Position numbers and translations under genes: made by a program. The notes below the pieces were generated by a model. The model was not told the DNA's origin and did no database searches. It saw only the letters and a program-made list of their open reading frames with translations. This document shows positions 36,605 to 46,252 of a stretch of 64,000 nucleotides of DNA, piece after piece. Origin of the DNA: Candidatus Babeliales bacterium (GTDB taxonomy: Bacteria > Babelota > Babeliae > Babelales > JACPOV01); NCBI GenBank assembly GCA_036260945.1, contig DATALT010000001.1, forward strand, positions 1 through 64,000, in the 5' to 3' direction. Positions within the stretch are counted from its first letter, which is position 1; every line of letters begins with the position of its first letter.

Positions 36605-36931
36605 ATGCGTATTTTTGCTCTCCTCGTGTTGTTGATTTGCTCACTTAATGTTCTTTCTCGGCCCAATTACTATTTAGAGAAAGAAAAAGCCGTTATCGCG
36701 CTCAAGCTTTTACAGGCAAAATGCCAGTATATTGCGGAGCATTTAAGCGAATTAAAGAAAGAGAAGGGAAGTGCTCAAGAACGGGCTGGGATTGCCGATA
36801 TGATAAAAAAAGATGAAGAGATGTATGACAAGGTTGGTAAAAAACTTATTAAGGCAATTAATTTGCTCAGTGTTGCCGAGCCCAAGATGAGAGCCTTGAA
36901 AAAAATAAGCAAGTTAGCTAAAGAACTATAA
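36605..36931 (+). CDS. Small secreted coiled-coil protein
   Basis: A 108-residue protein with a signal peptide (start MRIFALLVLLICSLNVLS). The mature part is a charged alpha-helical hairpin or coiled coil (KEKAVIALKLLQAKCQYIAE; KKDEEMYDKVGKKLIKAINL). ATG at 36605 was chosen because AAAAGG lies 8 bases upstream; the GTG at 36596 falls directly on that site. No family recognised. The ABC-F gene begins 17 bases downstream. Confidence 0.6.
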   Translation: MRIFALLVLLICSLNVLSRPNYYLEKEKAVIALKLLQAKCQYIAEHLSELKKEKGSAQERAGIADMIKKDEEMYDKVGKKLIKAINLLSVAEPKMRALKKISKLAKEL

Positions 36932-36948
36932 ATCCTTAAGGTATACTC

Positions 36949-38850
36949 GTGATTATTATTCGTGATGCGCAGCTGCAATTAGGCGAACACACCATATTTC
37001 GTGAATTGAACGCCACATTTCAATCTCATCAAAAAGTGGGCCTCGTTGGGCGAAATGGGGCTGGTAAATCCACATTGCTTAAAATTATTGCCGGCCTTCA
37101 ACAATTTACCGATGGCGCACTTTCTCTGGATAAGCAGCAAAAAATTGCATACATGCCGCAAGAGCTCGTTATGCAATCGGATAAAAATGTTTTTGACGAA
37201 GCATTCTCTGTTTTTGAACGGTACACCCAGCTTGAAAAAAGAATGAAAGAGCTCGAAGATTTATTAGCATCGCAGGAAAATGATGATGCCGCAGATTCGA
37301 TTGAAGAATATGTAGGTGTACAGGAGCAGCTTGCGCATTTTGATAGGGTTAATGCTGAACGTAAAACGATTGAGATCTTGCTGGGGTTAGGATTTAAGAA
37401 AGAAAAATTTGAACTGCCCGTAAGCACGTTAAGCGTGGGCTGGAAAATGCGCGTACTTCTAGCAAAACTCCTTTTGCAGGAAGCGGATTTTTATCTTTTT
37501 GATGAGCCAACAAACCATTTGGATATTGTTGCAAAAGAATGGTTTTTCAATTTTTTAAAAAATGGCTCGTTTGGGTATTTACTCGTAACCCATGATCGAT
37601 ACTTTCTGGAACATTGCTGCCCTCAAATTTTTGAACTCGAACTGGGACGTGGAACGCTTTATAGTGGTAATTTAACGTATTATTTAGCCCAAAAAGAAGA
37701 ACGTCGTTTACAAGCAATTACCAAGCGCGACCGCCAGGAAAAAGAGATTTCAAAGAAAGAGGATTGGGCGCAACGCTGGGGAACAAAAGCGACTAAAGCA
37801 AAAATGGCGCAAAATATGCTTCGCCAAGTTGACAGAATCAAAGAAGAACTCGTTGAAATTGAGCCACTTTTACCTTCAATACATTTAAAATTTCCTGAAA
37901 CGGCACAATCCGGAAAAATCGTGCTGACAGTGAAAAATGTTCAGCATTCCTTTGATAATAAACAGCTTTTTAAAAACGTTTCATGCGAAATTGGCCGCGG
38001 AGAAAAAGTCGCTTTAATTGCACCAAACGGCGTTGGTAAAACTACTCTTTTTGAATTGGTTCACGAAAAATTACCGCTGCAAAATGGGTCTATTGAATTT
38101 GGGCATAACGTCGCCCCAGCATTTTTCGAGCAGGACCAAACGCGGATTTTAAATCCTAAATTGACCGTTTTTGAAGAGGTACAAGAATCGTCTCCAACAA
38201 TTTCTGAGCAGATAGTTCGCTCTTTTTTGGGATCGTTTTTATTTTCTGGTGATGATGTTAAGAAAAAAATTGGAGTGTTGAGCGGTGGCGAGCGAAATCG
38301 CGTTGCAATGGTTAAAGTACTTCTCAAGAGAGCTAATTTTTTACTTCTTGATGAACCCACAAACCATCTTGATATGTACGCGCAGGATATTTTATTGCAA
38401 GCGCTCCAGCAATATACCGGAACGATTTTGATGGTATGCCATGATCACGATTTTATTCAAAAATTGGCAACTCGCATTTTAGAGCTGACCCCGACCGGAT
38501 TGAATAGCTATAATGGCGATTATGAATCGTATCTTTATGCAAAAAAACATATGCAAAATAATTTGGAAGAAAAAGCGAGCACTCCCGCACCAAAAAAAGC
38601 TGAAGAGTCAGAACGGCAGCCAAGAAATTCTGAAAATAAAGATCTTTTTGCTCTTCGTAAGCAAGTTTCACAGCTTGAATCAAAAATATTTAAATTAGAA
38701 CAGGAGATGAAAAAACTGACCGAGCAGTTTGCTCATTTGCAATACGGCTCAGATGGTTACCAGAAAGCTGAAAAGAAATTTAAAGAAACACAGAACGAAT
38801 TGAGCGTCCGACTTTCCGAGTGGGAGCAGCTGCTTAAAGAATTACATTAA
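36949..38850 (+). CDS. ABC-F family ATPase (Uup/YdiF type)
   Basis: A 633-residue soluble protein with two ABC ATPase domains and no membrane segments, so it is an ABC-F translation or ribosome-associated factor. NBD1: GRNGAGKST, LSVGWKMRV (normally LSGG), FYLFDEPTNHLD. NBD2: APNGVGKTT, LSGGERNRV, LLLDEPTNHLD. A linker of about 75 residues between them is charged and helical. A C-terminal coiled coil (about 555-633) is typical of Uup. Start is GTG at 36949 with AAGG 7 bases upstream. The exact role among ABC-F members is not decidable here. Confidence 0.92.
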   Translation: MIIIRDAQLQLGEHTIFRELNATFQSHQKVGLVGRNGAGKSTLLKIIAGLQQFTDGALSLDKQQKIAYMPQELVMQSDKNVFDEAFSVFERYTQLEKRMKELEDLLASQENDDAADSIEEYVGVQEQLAHFDRVNAERKTIEILLGLGFKKEKFELPVSTLSVGWKMRVLLAKLLLQEADFYLFDEPTNHLDIVAKEWFFNFLKNGSFGYLLVTHDRYFLEHCCPQIFELELGRGTLYSGNLTYYLAQKEERRLQAITKRDRQEKEISKKEDWAQRWGTKATKAKMAQNMLRQVDRIKEELVEIEPLLPSIHLKFPETAQSGKIVLTVKNVQHSFDNKQLFKNVSCEIGRGEKVALIAPNGVGKTTLFELVHEKLPLQNGSIEFGHNVAPAFFEQDQTRILNPKLTVFEEVQESSPTISEQIVRSFLGSFLFSGDDVKKKIGVLSGGERNRVAMVKVLLKRANFLLLDEPTNHLDMYAQDILLQALQQYTGTILMVCHDHDFIQKLATRILELTPTGLNSYNGDYESYLYAKKHMQNNLEEKASTPAPKKAEESERQPRNSENKDLFALRKQVSQLESKIFKLEQEMKKLTEQFAHLQYGSDGYQKAEKKFKETQNELSVRLSEWEQLLKELH

Positions 38851-39867
38851 ATAGCAGCTATCTTTTTTGCCTATTTCTAGCTCAAGTAGTCCGCGAACCA
38901 TTTTGGCGTTAAGATGCCGCATTGCCATTAATGGATAATCCGATTTGGGTTTCTTTGTTAAAAATGGAGTTATTGAAGAAAGGTATTCATCATCTAGTGA
39001 CTGACGTATTGTGGCTGGCAATTTTGAAGCGATAGAAGCTTCACTTATAGTTTCATTAGAATTTGCAAATTTTTTTAAACAGTTAAGTGTAGATTCTACT
39101 GCGCGGGCTGATGACACACTTTCGGCAGCAGCAAATAGATCTGCTTCATATTCGTGCAATATGTTCAATGTCGTTCTATTGCATTTAGGAAGTTTGGAAA
39201 TTATATAATTGGTTTCTTGAGCATGTTTTCTTTTGGCATGTGCAAATTCATGAAACATGCAGCCACTTTTTTGTGTATCTGTTTCACAGCACAAATAAAA
39301 AAGTGGACCGACGGTAATATCAATTGTTTTTGTGCTTACGCTTTGTTGAGGGGTTATGCTGGCAACTACTTCAACTTCTGGTGAATAAGCGATATTTATG
39401 GGTACGTCTTTAAACCATTCATCTTGTTTAATGAGCTTAGTTATAAGGTTTCTTGTGGTTTTAGGTAACATTTTATCTGAAAATGCAATTTCAGCTTGGG
39501 GAAAGGTTAATAACTTCGATGACGGTAGATGATCTAATATCTTTTTTGCTTCATGTGCGCTGCACCCCTTTTCCTGTGCGATAAAATTAATTTTTTTTGT
39601 CTCGAAAAATTTTTCAAGAAAACTCTCAGTATTCAGACCATTTTTTGAGAGTACGCGATGCAGGCGTTTAATTTTTTTATTTTCATTAATCCCTTGAGTA
39701 ATTTCTTGCATAAAAGAGTAGGGATTTTCAGCATTCGTGCTTTGAATTGCTGAGTGAAATAAATGTTCTTCATTTAAAGAATTTGACTTATTGTAAGACG
39801 AAATTTCCATGGCTAATGCGCTCATGGTGAAAAGCATTGGATAAAAGAAAGGAAATAGTTTTTTCAT
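38842..39867 (-). CDS. Exported M48-like zinc metalloprotease
   Basis: A 341-residue protein. A signal peptide (start MKKLFPFFYPMLFTMSALA) ends just before M20-E21. Residues 206-210 are HEFAH, the HExxH zinc motif, within GCMFHEFAHAKRKHAQE. The third ligand region HEYEAD at 238-243 matches the E-x-x-A-D pattern of M48 (Ste24/HtpX-like) peptidases. Unlike HtpX it has no internal TM helices, so it is a soluble exported protease. ATG at 39867 was preferred over TTG at 39924 because the latter overlaps a TATACT promoter-like sequence. Could act on envelope proteins or on the host; inference. Confidence 0.75.
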   Translation of the reverse strand: MKKLFPFFYPMLFTMSALAMEISSYNKSNSLNEEHLFHSAIQSTNAENPYSFMQEITQGINENKKIKRLHRVLSKNGLNTESFLEKFFETKKINFIAQEKGCSAHEAKKILDHLPSSKLLTFPQAEIAFSDKMLPKTTRNLITKLIKQDEWFKDVPINIAYSPEVEVVASITPQQSVSTKTIDITVGPLFYLCCETDTQKSGCMFHEFAHAKRKHAQETNYIISKLPKCNRTTLNILHEYEADLFAAAESVSSARAVESTLNCLKKFANSNETISEASIASKLPATIRQSLDDEYLSSITPFLTKKPKSDYPLMAMRHLNAKMVRGLLELEIGKKDSCYLM

Positions 39868-39936
39868 TTGAATCAAAAAAAAGCTCAGAATAATAGTAAG
39901 AATCGGCTGCTTGTAAGTATACAACGATTAAACGTT

Positions 39937-41742
39937 TTATTCCAATGTGACGGTGCCATGAATTAATTGCTGATAATAGGTTGAGCGCTTTAGCAGTTCA
40001 TCATGCGAGTAGAAAATGAGATCTCTTTCTTGTGCAATTAATGAAAAATCTAAAATGCCAATCGCTTTTTCAATGGTTTTTATGCGATGTGCAATTACTA
40101 TAGTGAGTGCATTAAAAGCAAGCTCCAGAATCATTGCAGTAATTGCTTGTTCGCTCACTTCGTCAAGGCTACTTGTTGGTTCATCGATTAAAATGAGTGC
40201 CGGTTTATAGGCGTTTGCTCTTAAATAAAGGCTTGCAAAGTTTAAGCGTTGTCGCTGGCCGCCAGAAATAGTAAGCCCGCCTTCGCCAATGAGCGTATCG
40301 AGTCCATTTTTTGATTCGAAAATAGTCCATAAGCCTACACGGCTCAAAATATCAATTAGGTATTCATCGGTATACGTATTCAGTTTATCTTCTGGTAGTC
40401 CAAACAATAAATTATAGCGGAGCGAGCCACGCAAGCTTGAAGCTACTTGTCCTTGCATTGCAATAAGGGAACGGCGCATATAATCATCGATCGCATAGAT
40501 ATCAATCCCATCAATAAGAACGCTGCCTGTTAATGGGTTCAGCTGCCCACCTAAAATAGAAATGAGCGTGCTCTTACCAACCCCAGAGGGCCCAATAACA
40601 CCATAAAGTTTTGATATTTGCGCTGAATTAACAAAGAGCGATAAATTGTGATGATCAAAAATACTATTTTGATCGGTATACCAAAATGAAATATCGTTGG
40701 CGACGACCGAAATGGTAGAAGTTGATGCAACTGGCGGAATCATTTCTTCATCAGATTCTTGAAGAACAGGGTAACTCTGTTTGCCAAACGTTGGCAGGAA
40801 AGCAAAAAGATCTTTTATGCGAGTGAGCGATCGTGTCATGGTGCGGATGGGGCGCTCGAGGCTGATGATGCCGTAGGTACCCTGAATGTACATTACCATC
40901 AAAGCGATACCATCAATTGCGGTTAAATTACCGTGATGAATGTTACCAAGAATATAAGTGCCAAGTAAAAAAACGGTAAATAAATACATAATTTTAATAA
41001 TTGACCACATCGTGATATTTGCATTCCAGAGACTGCGTTCTTGGCCAAAAAGTTTTGCATCGGTCAGTCTCAGCTGATGATTAATTTCGTTGCTTGCAAA
41101 ATAGGAACGGATGAGATTGATTTGAGATAAATTTTCTTGGCCCATAGCTTTAACAGCGTCATCGGCATCAATCAGCGTTCGTTCGCGCGGAATAATAAAA
41201 TAGCGAGAAAGCCCTAAATTGAATGCGAGAATTACTGCCAACAAACCTAAAAGCACAAAACCGAGCCATAAACTTTCATACATCAACGATATAAGAGCAG
41301 TAACGATACCAGCCGCATAACCCAAAATGTCTATAAGCACGGAATCAAGGAAGTTTTCATACGCACGGGACGCGCGATCAATTTTTCCTAAAACAGCGCC
41401 CGTTTCACGGTGCGCGTGATACATAGGATCTACCTGCAAAAGGAACTGATGCGCATTAAAATGGACACTATGAATACAGCGCAATTGGAGCGTTGAGTTC
41501 AATTTACGAACGAAATCCTGAAAAACTATTGAGCTAAGCCACGCGATCGAAAAATAAGCAAAATAATCATAGCGTTTTGCGGTGAACACCCATCCCAAAA
41601 TAATGGGACTTACGGTATCAAAAATGTTTATGCACGCTTCACCAGCAGCAATAAGAAAGACGCGCCATTTTTGGAGCCAAATAATGTGCCACCATGGTTT
41701 TTCAAAGTCCACATGGATAATTGGCGATTTTGTGCGCGGCAT
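39937..41742 (-). CDS. ABC exporter, fused TMD-NBD half-transporter
   Basis: A 601-residue type IV (formerly B-type) ABC exporter half. Residues about 25-310 hold six TM helices in the ABC_membrane fold. The NBD at about 345-590 shows Walker A GPSGVGKST, signature TISGGQRQRL and Walker B LILIDEPTSSLDE, with the H-loop in IVIAHRIKTIE. It should dimerise to pump lipid, peptide or drug across the inner membrane. The substrate cannot be inferred: no adjacent membrane fusion protein or peptidase domain. A Ser/Thr-rich linker (about 325-345) joins the domains. Confidence 0.93.
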   Translation of the reverse strand: MPRTKSPIIHVDFEKPWWHIIWLQKWRVFLIAAGEACINIFDTVSPIILGWVFTAKRYDYFAYFSIAWLSSIVFQDFVRKLNSTLQLRCIHSVHFNAHQFLLQVDPMYHAHRETGAVLGKIDRASRAYENFLDSVLIDILGYAAGIVTALISLMYESLWLGFVLLGLLAVILAFNLGLSRYFIIPRERTLIDADDAVKAMGQENLSQINLIRSYFASNEINHQLRLTDAKLFGQERSLWNANITMWSIIKIMYLFTVFLLGTYILGNIHHGNLTAIDGIALMVMYIQGTYGIISLERPIRTMTRSLTRIKDLFAFLPTFGKQSYPVLQESDEEMIPPVASTSTISVVANDISFWYTDQNSIFDHHNLSLFVNSAQISKLYGVIGPSGVGKSTLISILGGQLNPLTGSVLIDGIDIYAIDDYMRRSLIAMQGQVASSLRGSLRYNLLFGLPEDKLNTYTDEYLIDILSRVGLWTIFESKNGLDTLIGEGGLTISGGQRQRLNFASLYLRANAYKPALILIDEPTSSLDEVSEQAITAMILELAFNALTIVIAHRIKTIEKAIGILDFSLIAQERDLIFYSHDELLKRSTYYQQLIHGTVTLE

Positions 41743-41814
41743 AAACGCTCCTTTTATTTTTTTGAAACGTTTGCAGTATACGAAAAAAGGAAATTAAACC
41801 GCAATTTTTTAATA

Positions 41815-42285
41815 TTACTCGGAGAAAAAAGGGCATCGCATCTGACCCATGGTATCCTTCGCTTGATTTAATTGCGCATTATTGAGAACGTTTAATTTTT
41901 TCAGAGCTTCTTGATGTTCGATGATGAACTTGCAACCGGATGGGGAGTTTTTTTCAAAACAGGCTTTTCGTTCTTTTAAATACTTTTCTATTAATTGCTT
42001 TTCCCGATTGTATTTTTGGGCTTTCTGCAGTTGAAGATAAAGTCCTGCGGCAATTTGTGGATGCTGGCCATTAATTTTTTTCATGAGGCCCGGCTCTTTT
42101 TCTACTTGTTTGCAGGCCTGAAAATCACCATGCAAACATTCTTTTACACAATATTTTCCATAGTCAGTTAGGCCGTTTAACTGATTTATTTCTAGCGGAT
42201 TGATATTTTTTTCTGGCTTATTGGTGCCCATTGCCAATGCTTGGAAGGTTGGGACAAGAAAAAGAGCTAAGAGCTTAATATGCAT
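41815..42285 (-). CDS. Small secreted Cys-containing helical protein
   Basis: A 156-residue protein with a signal peptide (about 1-18, ending ALA then MGTN). The mature region has six Cys, including YCVKECLHGDFQACKQ and RKACFEKNSPSGCKF, arranged in two helical segments reminiscent of Sel1/Hcp-type Cys-stabilised repeats. That resemblance is by eye only. The chain is otherwise charged and helical. Single gene, no close partner. Unknown function. Confidence 0.6.
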   Translation of the reverse strand: MHIKLLALFLVPTFQALAMGTNKPEKNINPLEINQLNGLTDYGKYCVKECLHGDFQACKQVEKEPGLMKKINGQHPQIAAGLYLQLQKAQKYNREKQLIEKYLKERKACFEKNSPSGCKFIIEHQEALKKLNVLNNAQLNQAKDTMGQMRCPFFSE

Positions 42286-42390
42286 AATAATCCTTTTTTT
42301 GTGTTTTTTTTCAAATTTACCAGGCGATTCGACAGGGTGTATATAAAATCGCTGGCTTTGTTATGCTTATTTTAACCTATAAGGATTATT

Positions 42391-42933
42391 ATGAATATGT
42401 TCAGTTACAAAAAAATTATGATTTCAGTATTATGCTTTTCCTGGATTGCGCTTTCGTTTGCAAAGACTTCTGTGCAAAGTACTCCTGGTAGAAAAACGAT
42501 ATTAGGGCCGGTCGAGGTGTGCGGCTATGGACAATATAAAAATAGCGTATTTGAGCAGCGCGTAAACGTTAATGGCAAGCTTGATGTTATCGAGGTTGAG
42601 TTCCGAAAAGCGATTTCCGTTAATGGATCGGTTTTAGCAAAAAATAGTATTTTTTTTGAAACCGTTGATGTGAATGGTTCAATGGAAGCTATTGGATCTC
42701 ATTTTGAAAATACGATTACCTTTGATGGAAAATTATCGCTGGAAAATTCCAGCGCAAAAGAGATTATTGTCGCAAATCACAATAAAAAGAATCAAAGCAC
42801 ATTAATTCTCAAGGGTGCGACCGTCGTGGTGGGCGATATTATATTTGAAGGGGAGCCTGGAACGGTTGAAACCAAAAAAGGCGCAAAGATTTTGGGAGCG
42901 GTAAAAAATGGAAAAATTATAACGAAAAGATAA
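42391..42933 (+). CDS. Exported bactofilin-like beta-helix repeat protein
   Basis: A 180-residue protein with a signal peptide (ending SFA-K, about residue 25). From about residue 43 there are five exact-length repeats of 17 residues, each opening V/F-x-G and carrying an aromatic near position 12 (VCGYGQYKNSVFEQRVN; VNGKLDVIEVEFRKAIS; VNGSVLAKNSIFFETVD; VNGSMEAIGSHFENTIT; FDGKLSLENSSAKEIIV). This period suits a right-handed beta-helix like bactofilins, but bactofilins are cytoplasmic, so export is unusual. TAAGGATTATT precedes the ATG. The gene abuts the next one end-to-end with no spacer. Confidence 0.7.
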   Translation: MNMFSYKKIMISVLCFSWIALSFAKTSVQSTPGRKTILGPVEVCGYGQYKNSVFEQRVNVNGKLDVIEVEFRKAISVNGSVLAKNSIFFETVDVNGSMEAIGSHFENTITFDGKLSLENSSAKEIIVANHNKKNQSTLILKGATVVVGDIIFEGEPGTVETKKGAKILGAVKNGKIITKR

Positions 42934-43626
42934 CTATCTTTTTTGACTCCGCCATCTCATATAATAAAATGCGGCGGGCGCTAAAAATGAAAATGCCGTA
43001 ACCCCAATTCTAAGCCAATTAATTTCTGAGTATGGTGCGACTAGTTTCATTTCGCCGTTCTCAGTTCTGATAAGTTCAGTAAGATAATAATTTTTAAAGA
43101 GTGCTAGACTGCAAAATGTTATTGACCTTCCTGCAGAATCTAAGCCTGAATCACTTACTTTTTTATATTTTCGAGTCCCGAATTGCTTATGATAAATTAA
43201 TCTGGATTCTTTATCTGCAAGCGCGACAGCGGCCCTTACGATATTTGGATTAAAATCTTGCGATTTTAAATCGAGCGTTCCTGCTATTTTGTTTTTGCTT
43301 GAATTAACGTATTTATACAAGAAAATTGGTTGAGAGCTCTTACTCTCTTCGGTCGGAATTAAATAAAGAACGTGTGCAGTGCTATCGTTAATTTTTACGG
43401 TTTCATAGGCTACTTGGTAATAACTGCCTGCAAGAGCCTTGGGCAACTCTTTTTGTGTTGGAGCATCGTAAAATTCAATAGGGTCATCATTTTTTATTTC
43501 TATTTTTTTCCAATGCACAAATTGCTGGGACCATTTTTCTGATCCGTTTTCATTTGGAAAAAGAAACTCTTGCGTGAAACTATATTGCGCGAGAAAAAAT
43601 AAAAAAAAATACAACATTTTTTTCAT
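42934..43626 (-). CDS. Exported protein with C-terminal membrane anchor
   Basis: A 230-residue protein with an N-terminal signal sequence (start MKKMLYFFLFFLAQYSFT), a mature extracytoplasmic domain of about 170 residues, and a C-terminal TM helix (about 203-220) followed by a basic MRWRSQKR stop-transfer tail. It ends directly against the bactofilin-like gene, convergent. No domain recognised. The ATG at 43626 is preferred over a start four codons upstream because it begins the signal peptide; neither has a clear ribosome site. Confidence 0.6.
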   Translation of the reverse strand: MKKMLYFFLFFLAQYSFTQEFLFPNENGSEKWSQQFVHWKKIEIKNDDPIEFYDAPTQKELPKALAGSYYQVAYETVKINDSTAHVLYLIPTEESKSSQPIFLYKYVNSSKNKIAGTLDLKSQDFNPNIVRAAVALADKESRLIYHKQFGTRKYKKVSDSGLDSAGRSITFCSLALFKNYYLTELIRTENGEMKLVAPYSEINWLRIGVTAFSFLAPAAFYYMRWRSQKR

Positions 43627-43845
43627 AAAAACTGACAATTAAAAGTACTAAGCTGATTATGCATAATCAAATTGTGAGTTTATTTAAAAACATTTAAACG
43701 CAAAACGCAAGATAAGAGAAGTTGTCTTTGCCTTATTCATATTGAAAAAAATAGTTTTTTAAAAATAATATTTTTATGCAGTCTTCTTTCTGATTTTGTT
43801 TTATACTTACGTTAATTATAAATCTAAAAATAATATATTTTGTTT

Positions 43846-45813
43846 ATGTTTGCACAAGTACGTTTACTTAATGGATTTCACGAATCGTTATGGTACGAAA
43901 TACCGCATGAGTTAAAAGAGCTCAAGGTGGGTATGATCGTAAGCGTTCCATTGCGTGCGCGTGTGCTTCCCGCATTGATCCAAAAAATTTCGAGCACCCG
44001 GCCGAATGTTTCTTGGCAACTGCGCTCAATCGAAGGGATTGAAAAAGTTCCTGAAGATGTGCATTATCAAAAATTTATTAATCAACTCGCGGATTATTAT
44101 CAGCTTTCTCCTCTCTATTTTGCGCAACGTTTACGTTCGTTTTTAACGCAAAAAGAGCATGAGATTGAATCAGTTATAACTGATTCAAATCAGCCAGAAG
44201 CGAAATTAGTAACATTGACCGATGAACAGCAATACGCGGTGAAGCAAATTACAAAAAAAATTGATGAACAATCATACTCACCATTTTTACTTCATGGATT
44301 AACTGGCTCGGGAAAAACAGAAGTGTATAAAAAAGCGCTGCAGCACGCGATTAAAAATAAAAAATCTGCGCTCGTTTTATTACCGGAAGTTTCATTGGCT
44401 GTACAATTTACTCAACTATTTCGCGCGGCCATGCCAGAGTGCACCATTTTCGGATTTCACAGTGCAATTGGCGTAAAAGAAAAGCGGGCATTATGGCAAG
44501 CGCTCGTGCTGGGTGCGCCGCTCATTATTATCGGAGTCCATTTGCCGATAATGCTTCCGATTAAAAACTTGGGGATTATTGTTGTTGATGAGGAGCATGA
44601 AGTTGGTTATCAAGAAAAAAAACATCCACGCATTAACAGCAAAGAGGCGGCGCTCGTGCGTGCGCAAACTGCAGGAATTCCTATTGTTCTGGGATCAGCG
44701 ACCCCTTCGATCTCTTCATTATATGCTGTGCAACAAAAAGGATGGCAACTTCTGGAGTTAAAGAATCGATATGCCGGATCTTTACCCTGCATTGAAGTGG
44801 TTCAGTTTGATAAGAATAAAAAACGGCCAAACTTTTGGGTAAGCAAAGAACTTTACAATGCGATAATTGATAGACTTTCAAAAAAAGAGCAAACGATCTT
44901 ATTTTTAAATCGGCGTGGCCATAGTTTTTTTGTGCAGTGCACAAAATGCGGCGAGATTGAACGATGTACGCAATGCTCCGTTACGCTCACTCTCCACGAT
45001 CATGAACAATTGCTGTGCCATTATTGCGGCTTGAAAAAGGAACTGCCGCCTGCATGCATTGGGTGCGGGGCAGATAAAACTTCTTTTTTAAAAAAAGGGA
45101 TTGGTACGCAGCAGCTCGTTTCGATTATTCAATCACTTTTTCCGACCGCACACGTTGAGCGGGCCGACGTCGACGCTACAGTAAATAAAAAAAGATGGCA
45201 GCAAACATTAAAATCGTTTCACGATGGCGCGATCGATATTTTAATCGGAACGCAAACGATTACTAAGGGTTACCATTTTCCCAAAGTGACGTTGGTTGGC
45301 GTCATTTGGGCAGATCTGAATTTGCATTTTCCGATGTTTAATGCAGCAGAAACAACGCTGCAACAATTAATTCAAGTAGCGGGAAGAGCAGGAAGAGCGA
45401 GTCACGATAGTTTAGTTATTGTGCAAACTATGAGCGAACATCCGATCTTTTCATTTCTCAATGAAACCGATTATATAAAATTTTATGAGACCGAAATGGT
45501 AACGCGGCAAGAGATCGAATACCCGCCCTATGCGCGCTTTGTAGAAATAGAACTTAAGCATACAGATGAAGCTATTGTGGAACGGGAAGCGCAGCAACTT
45601 GTGCAACAACTTAACGCCAAATCACGATCAACCTCTTTAGCGGTGCGAGTTTTGGGGCCGGCGCGACCATTGGTTCATAAGGTGAATAATTTATGCAGCA
45701 GAAAAATGTATTGCAAAGCATCAACAATGCTCGCCATTCAGCGTCTTTTTCAATCAATTGATGAAAATAGTTATCAAAGTAGTATCTATTTTACGCCGCA
45801 TCCATTGAGCTAA
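43846..45813 (+). CDS. priA: Primosomal helicase PriA
   Basis: A 655-residue PriA that restarts stalled replication forks. It has an N-terminal 3'-DNA-binding region (about 1-105), helicase core Walker A GLTGSGKTEVYK, Walker B VDEEHE and motif III GSATPS. A zinc-binding insertion has eight Cys (CTKCGEIERCTQC...CHYCGLKKELPPACIGC), then GTQTITKGYHFPKVTLVG and QVAGRAGRA. Shorter than E. coli PriA (732) mainly at the N-terminus. The ATG at 43846 is used; a TTG two codons earlier opens the frame, and no Shine-Dalgarno is obvious. Its 3' end overlaps the next (convergent) gene by 4 bases. Confidence 0.94.
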   Translation: MFAQVRLLNGFHESLWYEIPHELKELKVGMIVSVPLRARVLPALIQKISSTRPNVSWQLRSIEGIEKVPEDVHYQKFINQLADYYQLSPLYFAQRLRSFLTQKEHEIESVITDSNQPEAKLVTLTDEQQYAVKQITKKIDEQSYSPFLLHGLTGSGKTEVYKKALQHAIKNKKSALVLLPEVSLAVQFTQLFRAAMPECTIFGFHSAIGVKEKRALWQALVLGAPLIIIGVHLPIMLPIKNLGIIVVDEEHEVGYQEKKHPRINSKEAALVRAQTAGIPIVLGSATPSISSLYAVQQKGWQLLELKNRYAGSLPCIEVVQFDKNKKRPNFWVSKELYNAIIDRLSKKEQTILFLNRRGHSFFVQCTKCGEIERCTQCSVTLTLHDHEQLLCHYCGLKKELPPACIGCGADKTSFLKKGIGTQQLVSIIQSLFPTAHVERADVDATVNKKRWQQTLKSFHDGAIDILIGTQTITKGYHFPKVTLVGVIWADLNLHFPMFNAAETTLQQLIQVAGRAGRASHDSLVIVQTMSEHPIFSFLNETDYIKFYETEMVTRQEIEYPPYARFVEIELKHTDEAIVEREAQQLVQQLNAKSRSTSLAVRVLGPARPLVHKVNNLCSRKMYCKASTMLAIQRLFQSIDENSYQSSIYFTPHPLS

Positions 45814-46160
45814 ATTTCATCCGCCGCAAATGCTGCTTGCGCGAGCGTGGTGGTAGCGTTACCTATCTTAATAGTTTTAGATGCATCTGCGCCTAAATCC
45901 ATAAGTATAAGGCAGGCTTTCTGAGAAAACTTACTTCGCGAATCGAACGATTCAATTGTTGATTTCAGTAGCTTTGTTGCTTTTTGATGGGGAAGCTGCA
46001 CAGTAGTAGCCTTTTCTAAAACATTGAGCCACATTTGCGGGTTATTTCTTTCTGCAGCGGTTGCTAATTCTTTGGTTAAATGCTGTGCATCCATTCCATA
46101 TGCGTCAACATTAAAACCGAACAATAAAAAGAAAAATGGTAAGTTGGCAGTTAGTTTCAT
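45810..46160 (-). CDS. Small secreted protein, paralogue family B member 1
   Basis: A 116-residue protein with a signal peptide (start MKLTANLPFFFLLFGF, ending AYG then MDAQ). The helical mature domain (TKELATAAERNNPQMWLNVL...ATKLLK...CLILMDLGADASKT) reads like one or two degenerate ankyrin-type repeats with the 'LGAD' turn. The next gene upstream on this strand has the same plan. ATG at 46160 replaces a TTG three codons before it. Unknown function; ankyrin-like secreted proteins are common host-interaction modules, which is inference here. Confidence 0.6.
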   Translation of the reverse strand: MKLTANLPFFFLLFGFNVDAYGMDAQHLTKELATAAERNNPQMWLNVLEKATTVQLPHQKATKLLKSTIESFDSRSKFSQKACLILMDLGADASKTIKIGNATTTLAQAAFAADEI

Positions 46161-46252
46161 AATACTCAATTAATAAAAGGGACGAACAGCAGTTTATAGA
46201 AAAAGAGTTTAGCAAATAATTACGTCATTACCAGTGAGTGCACTATTATTCA

